Below are positions 57,198 to 64,000 of a stretch of DNA of 64,000 nucleotides, piece by piece. The stretch is from Sebastes aleutianus (taxonomy: Eukaryota > Chordata > Actinopteri > Perciformes > Sebastidae), in assembly GCA_916700875.1 (NCBI GenBank), contig CAKAKS010000062.1, forward strand, positions 7,342,373 through 7,406,372. Reading direction: 5' to 3'. The position numbers and the translations under genes are program-made. Within the stretch, counting starts at the first letter, position 1. Each line of letters starts with the position of its first letter. The notes below the pieces were generated by a model. That model had not been told where the DNA came from, made no database searches, and saw only the letters and a list, made by a program, of their open reading frames with translations.

Positions 57198-57569
57198 CTG
57201 TTATCAGCTCATTAAATGTGTGTTATCAGTTGATATAAGTCTCATAGATGTGGATCAGTAGGGGCCTACTGCGCCTACTAAGCAACACGTTGTAAAACTG
57301 AATGAAACATTTCATTCTGAACACAAACAAAACTACTTGTTTAGGTTTAGGCAACAAAACCACTTTCTCTAATTTATGGAAAAAGATTGTGTTTTGACTT
57401 AAAATAACAATGTTTGAAAGGTCACTGTCATCTTCTTTTATTCCTTCTTTTGGCAATTGACCATGTGAATAGATGATGAAACCTACTAGTGGGTGTAGCA
57501 AGCCCCTTCTGACCCACATCTATGAGGCTGATAGCTACTGATAATGTCCCTTTAATGACCTGATAACAG
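57198..57569. mobile_element. Long-inverted-repeat MITE, copy 2 (372 bp)
   Basis: The ends CTGTTATCAGCTCATTAAA and TTTAATGACCTGATAACAG are inverted repeats. Internal arms include CATAGATGTGGATCAGTAGG and CTGACCCACATCTATG. This copy has no nested MITE. No certain target duplication. Confidence 0.75.
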
Positions 57570-57684
57570 TCTGACCGGCTGGTATTTAGGTTGTTGAGTG
57601 AACTGTCTAAATAATTTATGATTTGGCTCGACCCAACATAGGAAGTGGGTTTGGTAAACTGCTAAAAACTGGCTACAGTAAGAG

Positions 57685-58362
57685 CTATGCTTCTGTTAGA
57701 GCGCAATCCTGGTGAATTTGACTGAGGTGTTGTGCACACTTTGGTGTGTGCTTTTTGTTTTTTGTTATCAGTCCATGGGTTTGACAAGAAGTAGTCCCAG
57801 GAGTCTGATGGGTTCTTGTTTGGTCGTGACACTCAGTGAATGTAACTGTCTGTGTCCTCTGGGTTAGAGGATAACTCATATCTGTTGTGGCTGCTGTATC
57901 AGAGGGCAAAGTGTCATCTTCTTCTTGTACCAGTGAGATGACTAATTTAGCCAGTTTTGCTCGGAGACCTCGCCATGCCTTCTTGGCTTTCGCTTCAAAA
58001 TGCTGGCACTCCAAATCAGCACCCGGCCACACCTTCCTCACCTTGACGGTGAATTTACTATTGCTTTTCTCCTCTCTTCTAATGTAGCTGCTTGGATACT
58101 GAACAGTGCCAACGCAGGAGAAGTAGCCACAGATACCTACGATACCAGTGATGTGAGGGGCCTCTACTGGTGGAGGATGAAGTCCCTGCTTTACCACTAC
58201 TGCTGCGATGGGACCGAGGTGGAATGGTGGGTGGGTCATCCTTGTGGTGGACATATCCAACTGAGTAAGGTAAGACAAAAATAAATGTTTTCTGTTGGTA
58301 CAAATCCAGGCCCACATGGCCATTACCACATGAACAAACATTAACTGATTCAGGAAAGACAA
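57685..58362 (-). CDS. Unidentified open frame, 225 codons (doubtful)
   Basis: I do not recognise this product. The translated middle (e.g. KFTVKVRKVWPGADLECQHF and EAKAKKAWRGLRAKLAKLVI) has a protein-like mix and a predicted basic, helical stretch. A hydrophobic start (LMFVHVVMAMWAWI) is present. A TTTTGTCTTACCTTACTCAG sequence on the minus strand, ending at 58261, could be an acceptor. However, the plus strand at the same place shows equally good splice signals. It may be a transposon remnant, a lineage-specific exon or chance. Confidence 0.2.
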   Translation of the reverse strand: MSFLNQLMFVHVVMAMWAWICTNRKHLFLSYLTQLDMSTTRMTHPPFHLGPIAAVVVKQGLHPPPVEAPHITGIVGICGYFSCVGTVQYPSSYIRREEKSNSKFTVKVRKVWPGADLECQHFEAKAKKAWRGLRAKLAKLVISLVQEEDDTLPSDTAATTDMSYPLTQRTQTVTFTECHDQTRTHQTPGTTSCQTHGLITKNKKHTPKCAQHLSQIHQDCALTEA

Positions 58363-60231
58363 TACAGACGGCTCCAGGCTTTCTCACATAATGCTTAAAC
58401 CACCAGAAAACACCTTATCCAACAAGTAAAACTATTTTGATTTCTAAAAAAATCCTTGGGCTTGGTGGCACAGAGAGGCTTCAGAGTTCAACAAATAAAC
58501 TATGCCGTGATGCAGGAAAAGGTCAAGATTGGTGGTATTTGGTGATGCAACCAGTGGCGCAGTAACAGTGGAGGATGAAGTCATGCTGCTTAGGGAAGTG
58601 GAATAATTTCTGATCTCATATTATTCCATCGGTAGCTAATGAGGCTTATAGGTGCTCGGTCTGGAAAATGCTCAGAGAGAAGTGTGGGTGGATGCTGAAT
58701 AAAAGACATCTTGTACCACTGAATTCAACAACAAATAAGAATAAGAACAGTCGTCTCACTTCGGTGATCACGTTGCAATGAGATCCTGTAAACTGATTGT
58801 CTTCAGAGTTCATTTCAGGAGTTAATTTCCAAAGAACTGGATATCAATTTAGGGGGACATTAAGTTCATTTAACATTTTTGAAATGTGGATTTTGTCAAC
58901 TAAGAGCATCATTTAGTCTTTTTCTCATATTTGTGTTATCAACCATTTACTGTATATAGATGGAAAATGTACAACTTTAAGGGAATTAAAATGCTGCTGC
59001 AGGAGACAGAAGGCTACTTTCAGGTCTTATTAGAACAAGAAAAGCTACACTACACGTAATGTTAAGTTTTTCTATCCTTCACTCTCTTTCAACACTGACA
59101 ATGCAAACACACATTTACACATATGTGTGTTTTCCCTAACTCCCCAACTCCATTTATCTGCCTCCCTGCAGTATGAACTATGTCCATTTCTGTCACTCCC
59201 CCGTCTCTTTCTTTTCCCTCTCGACCCTTCAAAGTAAGAGTGAGTGTCCCCTTAGGATGTGCACTAAGTGTGTGTTTTCTCAGTGAAAGCTCTTGATCAT
59301 GTGTACTGCACTTGTATAGATTTGTGTGAGTGTGTGAGGGAGAAATAAATTATGAATTGATTTCTATTATCAGATTACTGTATGGGAAAAACCACAGGAA
59401 GTAATGAATTACACTCTCAATAAAAAGATCAGGGAACATAAGGGAAATTAATTGATCTCAGTGTGTTAGGTTGCAGTGGTGTGTGTGTGTGGATACTGTA
59501 GCATCTGTTTCCCTGTCTGTCTGTTTCATATTTGTGGTTGAGTTAGCCTCTCTCCCTCCCTGTGTGTGTGTGTGTTGCACACCCCTTGCGGCCATTCTGT
59601 CTCCCAGACAGCTGTTTGGTGACCTGGTAACACCCCTCGTCTCCCTCCCCCAGCATGTCACACACACACACAAACACACTCCCACACACATGGCAGCCCA
59701 GCATGTCTGCCACCACTGGTACCCCCAAGCCATCACACACACACACATACACACACACACTGACACAATCACATGCAGACACCTTCAGTCCCACCCACGT
59801 CCAGCTTTGTCCATTCATAGCATCAGAACAGGGAGGTTTTCTTACACAAACCTTCTTAATTTTTGATTTTTTGATGATCAACAAAAGGAATAGAACAGAT
59901 TTTTGGTCCGTGAATGAGCCTTGAATGACGACGCCAGGGCCAACTGCTGTCCTGAGGTCAATCCCATGCAATAACTCAGCCGGGTACAGACCGAATAAAA
60001 CATACTGAAATGCAGACAGCTCTGGGAGTTTATATGTGCTTTAGGCAAAGGGCAGGGCTTGTGTTTGACACGTCAGCAACATCCAGAACGGCAAACTGCA
60101 CCCTAAAGGCCGGGTTATACTAGAAAATAACTGGTTCGTACGACAGCATGTTGTCCAGCCAGGGCGGAAAGCAAAAGTGTTTATAGCTGTCAGCTGCCAC
60201 GGTCGAAGGGAGAGAGAGAGGCAAGATACAC
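58363..60231. other. Intergenic interval without recognised genes
   Basis: Contains CA/TG-rich blocks at 59480-59780 that generate spurious frames on both strands. Nothing else recognisable. Confidence 0.5.
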
Positions 60232-60545
60232 AATGTCCCTCAGAGGTAGAGCAGGTCGTCCACCAATCGGAAGGTCGGCGGTTCAATCCCCGCCTCCTCC
60301 AGTCACATGTCGAAGTGTCCTTGAGCAAGATACTGAACCCCAAATTGCTCCCGAAGGCTGTGCCATTGGTGTATGAATGCGTATTTAGATTAGAACCTGA
60401 TGGGCAGGTTGGCACCTTACATGGCAGCCTCTGCCAGCAGTGTATGAATGTGTGTGTGAATGGATGAATGCTGACATGTAATGTAAAGCGCTTTGAGTGG
60501 TCGGAGACTAGAAAAGCGCTATATAAATGCAGTCCATTTACCATT
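60232..60545 (+). repeat. tRNA-derived SINE
   Basis: The 5' head keeps a pol III A-box-like CAGAGGTAGAGCAGG and a B-box GGTTCAATCCC, about 30 bp apart, as in a tRNA gene. A core with GAAGTGTCCTTGAGCAAG and a tail AAAGCGCTTTGAGTGGTCGG...GCGCTATATAAATGCAG follow. The head does not fold into an intact tRNA, so this is not a tRNA gene. Confidence 0.8.
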
Positions 60546-60872
60546 TATCATTTAAATAATGGGGATAACGGCAAACATTTTCTCTCCTGGAAGGCCTTCA
60601 TAGATTTGCACTCTGTTGGTCACTGGCAAAGTGACAGAAATAGTTGTGTAAAGAATGAAAACAAACAAACCTTCTACATAGCTGGCAAATCACAGCATGA
60701 AATGGGCGTGATTGACAGTAAAGTTACAGAAATTGTCGGACGCCCCAATTAAGACATCGGAAAAGGTGTAGGGGAAGGGGGTTTGTAAAGTTATTCCAAC
60801 ATCCGACAAGCAGCTCTGATGGTGCAAACTGTCGCTGTTAACACTTCCTGGGAAGTGCTACCCAGGTGGTAA

Positions 60873-61474
60873 CCTCCGGTTCTAAAAAAGTAAAGCCAAT
60901 GCTGAAGTGTCTTAAGCCTGCATTCTTTCGAACCGCCAGCAGGGGGCGACTCCTCTAGTTGCAAAAAGAAGTCTGATTGTATAGAAGTCTTTAAGAAAAT
61001 GAGCCTACCTCTCATTTGATTTATTACCTCAGTAAACATTGTAAACATGAGTTTATGGTCTCAATCGCTAGTTTCAAGTTTTCTTCAATACAGCATGATG
61101 TTCATTTAGTAAATTATGGTCCCATTTAGAGTCAAATAGACCGTAAAGCAGGGTATGCTTTAAGGCGTGGCTGCCTTGTGATTGACAGGTTGTTACCACG
61201 GCGTCGTTCGGTCTGGGAGTTGTCCGTGTTTTTCGTTTTAGAACTTTAACCGTTTCACGGTGTGTTTTCAGTTCATAAAATGTATAACTTTTTGGTTACC
61301 TAAAAATGTCTTATTTAGCATTTGATTGTACTTAGCTCCACCCACTCATGTCACTTCTGGTTACAAAAAAACAAGATGGTGACGGCCAAAATGCTGAACT
61401 CAAGGCTTCAAAGCTGTAGTCCACAAACCAATGGGTGATGTCATGGTGACCACGTCCTCATATACAGTCTACAG
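60873..61474 (+). repeat. Unclassified ~600 bp interspersed repeat, copy C
   Basis: Same family and orientation as 15861-16434. It shares GCCAGCAGGGGGCGACTCCT, AAAAAGAAGTCTGATTGT and GGTGACCACGTCC near the end. Confidence 0.8.
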
Positions 61475-64000
61475 CTATGCTGCCGTAGGATCACAGACTT
61501 TTTGAGGAACCACAGGAGCTAGACTGAGCTAGACTCCTGTGTTCCTAAAATAGTTAATAATTCAGATAAATAGTTTATCCTTTCGCAGATAATTAGGGTT
61601 TCATGGGATTTTGCCAATCCTGTATGTTGGTTTTGTGGATTTGGGCAAAGCCTGTGACAATGTTACCTCTGTAATCCTGAGGGACTCGCTGCAGGAATTA
61701 AGTGAGCTGAATGAGCCTCATTAGCATTTAGTCAAATGCTTTCACGGTAAGGATGTGCCATGCTCTTTTTTTCCTGTCTGTGATATTCAGGCACAAGAAG
61801 TTGTGTCCAATATGAAGACATCGGGATGGCGTCTGACATTGTCCTTCTGGCTTCAGTGGACCGTGATCGCTGATTTGCACAGGAGCAGTTTGCAGCAGAG
61901 TCTGACGCAGAGGAAGCACCCTCACATCAGGTACAAACATGCTGATGTTTGTTACCGCCTCCAGTTCCAACTTACAGCGGTTTTATGGGTTGTTCTTTTT
62001 GACCTGTTGTCTCTGCAACCATCTGGATAAGCAACTTCAAAACGGATGTATAAATGAAGACGTCGCGGTACACTGATTGTATCAAACCATCTGTGGTTTG
62101 GATATTCTATTTCTGACACTTAAACTCACCTTTTGTTCTCTGTAAAACTGTTGCATCTGCTTCTGTCTTTACAGATGAAAATCTGACTCATGACTTTGCC
62201 ACTGTCACTTTACCTGTTATCTATGAAACAGAAAGGTCATTAACAACATCTTTAAAGAAGATAAAGCTCACTGAATGTGTTTAAACAGCAAAGAAAAAAT
62301 TGCCTTTAAAGAAATGAATTTTCAAGGCACTGCAAATAACAAAACAACACAAATAAACCACTAAAATGGCAGCACCATGGTTCACTCAAGTCACAAAAAG
62401 ACATCGCAAAGTGTAAAGTTTGCATGTGCCCCCATAGGTCACGGTAGACTGGCGATCTATCCATCGAGTTTCCTTATACGTTCCAGCCTCACTGTGACTC
62501 TTAAAGGGACTAACGGAGTCTGCATTCAGTGTATACCCTCCAGCTTACTGACTAATAACTGAAAATGACAAACAGGTCACTGGTCAAATGTAGGCTATTG
62601 CATCTCCATATATGTGTCAAATCAATACTGAAAGATTTTCTGAGCAGGCAGAGGCAATGCACTGTGGGAAGGTTGCACAAAAGGCTACAAAGACGACGTA
62701 CAGTAGAAAATGTCAAGCCATTAGAATATTATTATATTATGGAATATATCTGTGATGCCCAATAGTTTCAGAGTTATAGTGACTTCATGGTACTTCACTG
62801 CATTCTTATTTCCTGTGGGAGGCTACTTCTCTGTTCGTATTTGAATAGCATTCCAATTTGAATAACTAATGTGGCTTCACTAATAATATAATAATAATGG
62901 TAGGGTTTGGAATAGTTTATTAAGTATTGAGATGGAGGGGAGAAACGATGATGTAGGAGGAATGGTTTAGGAAGGAAGATGAGGGATGATGGGATGGGGG
63001 TCGAGGGATGAAGATTTGCAGGTGGGGGATGAGTGGAAGAGGCGATATAGAAGGATGGATTGAGGAGTGCGATGATGGACCGGTGTCGGTTGGAGGCGCC
63101 CAGTGGTTTCTGTAATCAAACGAGAGTGAAAGAAGGGTGAGAGAAAAGAAAAAAATTGGTTTGGGGGGGGGAGGTATGGGAAAGATGAGTCAAGGGGAAG
63201 TGAATGGATTGGGTGTGCTTAAATACTTTAGCTGCGGAAATGGGATGTGTATAAATCTTTGTTTCCCAAACTTAGTTATAAAACTTCTTTTGTTGTACTT
63301 GACAGAACATTTTAAATCATTGCAGTATTTCTAATCCACCATTTTAAAATCCACAAAGTCTTCCTATATATGCTCTCTAGACTGCTTAGGTAATATTCAG
63401 ATTATGTGACCTTATGGCACTTCACTGGTATCACAGTAACATCCCCGTAGGGACATGCTATAATGTGTTTGTGATATCCAATAATGAGTTCACTGTAACC
63501 TGACTGAGCCTTACGGCATTTCTAATGTCACAATGGCATTCTGTGACATTTGTAACACGTTCACGCTACTTACAGGTTTTGATGTGGTCTTTGTTGCCCT
63601 ATGTATAGCCTGTCCTTGTAGGATCACTACAGTTCTTTCTTGTACAGTAACGAGGTTGCTGGCAGATTGAAACCTGTTTTTTTTACTCTCCTTGAATGCA
63701 ATCGTGGTTGCATGGTGCATCGAAGCATCCATGATGAATTCTAAAATAGCAATTTAAAAAAAAAAAAAAAAAGCTGCAGATGCATGAATAGCATGGATTT
63801 ATAGTTCATCCACACACTGAAAGAGAGCCAGTGACCAAACATGCACACTCACATGCACCCACACGCTGCCGTCTTTGAGCCTCTCCAATCGTTTGATGGT
63901 CGTTTGCTCAGTCAGGTGTGAATTGTGACTACATACCCATTTGTGAAGCCAGTATTACTGCATGTACTGTAACACCCCCTCCCTCCATCTCTCCCTCCCT
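61475..64000. other. Intergenic interval without recognised genes
   Basis: AT-rich sequence with a GA/GGAT purine-rich stretch near 62930-63180 and an A17 run near 63754-63770. No gene, tRNA or complete transposon was recognised. Confidence 0.5.

Noticed and set aside
59458..59971. Several overlapping 90-140 codon frames
   Set aside because: Produced by CA/TG-rich sequence on both strands, with no consistent composition or motif.
60232..60305. tRNA gene
   Set aside because: A/B boxes are present, but the arms do not pair into a cloverleaf and the sequence continues into a SINE body.

Overview
The window is vertebrate genomic DNA, almost certainly from a ray-finned (probably percomorph) fish. 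The signs are spliced genes with GT-AG introns, many (CA/TG)n microsatellites, and a mixture of hAT-like MITEs, a Tc1 transposon, L2/CR1-type LINE fragments and a tRNA-derived SINE. There is no prokaryotic gene structure.

Positions 415-44649 (+ strand) carry most of one gene, which I identify as cacna1i, the pore-forming alpha-1I (Cav3.3) subunit of a T-type low-voltage-activated calcium channel. I could place 28 exons with GT-AG junctions whose phases all agree. They join into one uninterrupted frame of 1800 codons plus stop. The partial protein starts late in the I-II linker (exon 1), then runs through domain II (exons 2-6), the II-III linker (exons 7-10), domain III (exons 11-17), domain IV (exons 18-24) and the cytoplasmic tail (exons 25-28). 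The N-terminus, domain I, most of the I-II linker and the promoter lie upstream of the window. Selectivity-filter residues in the three visible domains are Glu (II), Asp (III) and Asp (IV), matching the EEDD signature of Cav3 channels. Paralogue choice (1I rather than 1G or 1H) rests on the II-III linker, the III-IV linker and the tail motifs.

The introns are full of repeats: two complete copies of a ~755 bp hAT-type MITE with 8-bp target duplications; a third copy split by an L2-type LINE; TTAA-flanked MITEs; a ~720 bp CTTT-type pyrimidine tract running up to the acceptor of exon 3; and a 151-bp (TG)n tract in intron 5.

From 44650 to 64000 there is the 3' UTR and then apparently intergenic sequence dominated by mobile elements. 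These include a complete Tc1 element (TA duplication, 211-bp inverted repeats, broken transposase) sitting in the tail of a degraded LINE, a TTAA MITE sitting inside a long-inverted-repeat MITE, and a tRNA-headed SINE. I found no second convincing gene. One 225-codon open frame at 57685-58362 (minus strand), with competing splice-like signals on the plus strand, is unexplained.
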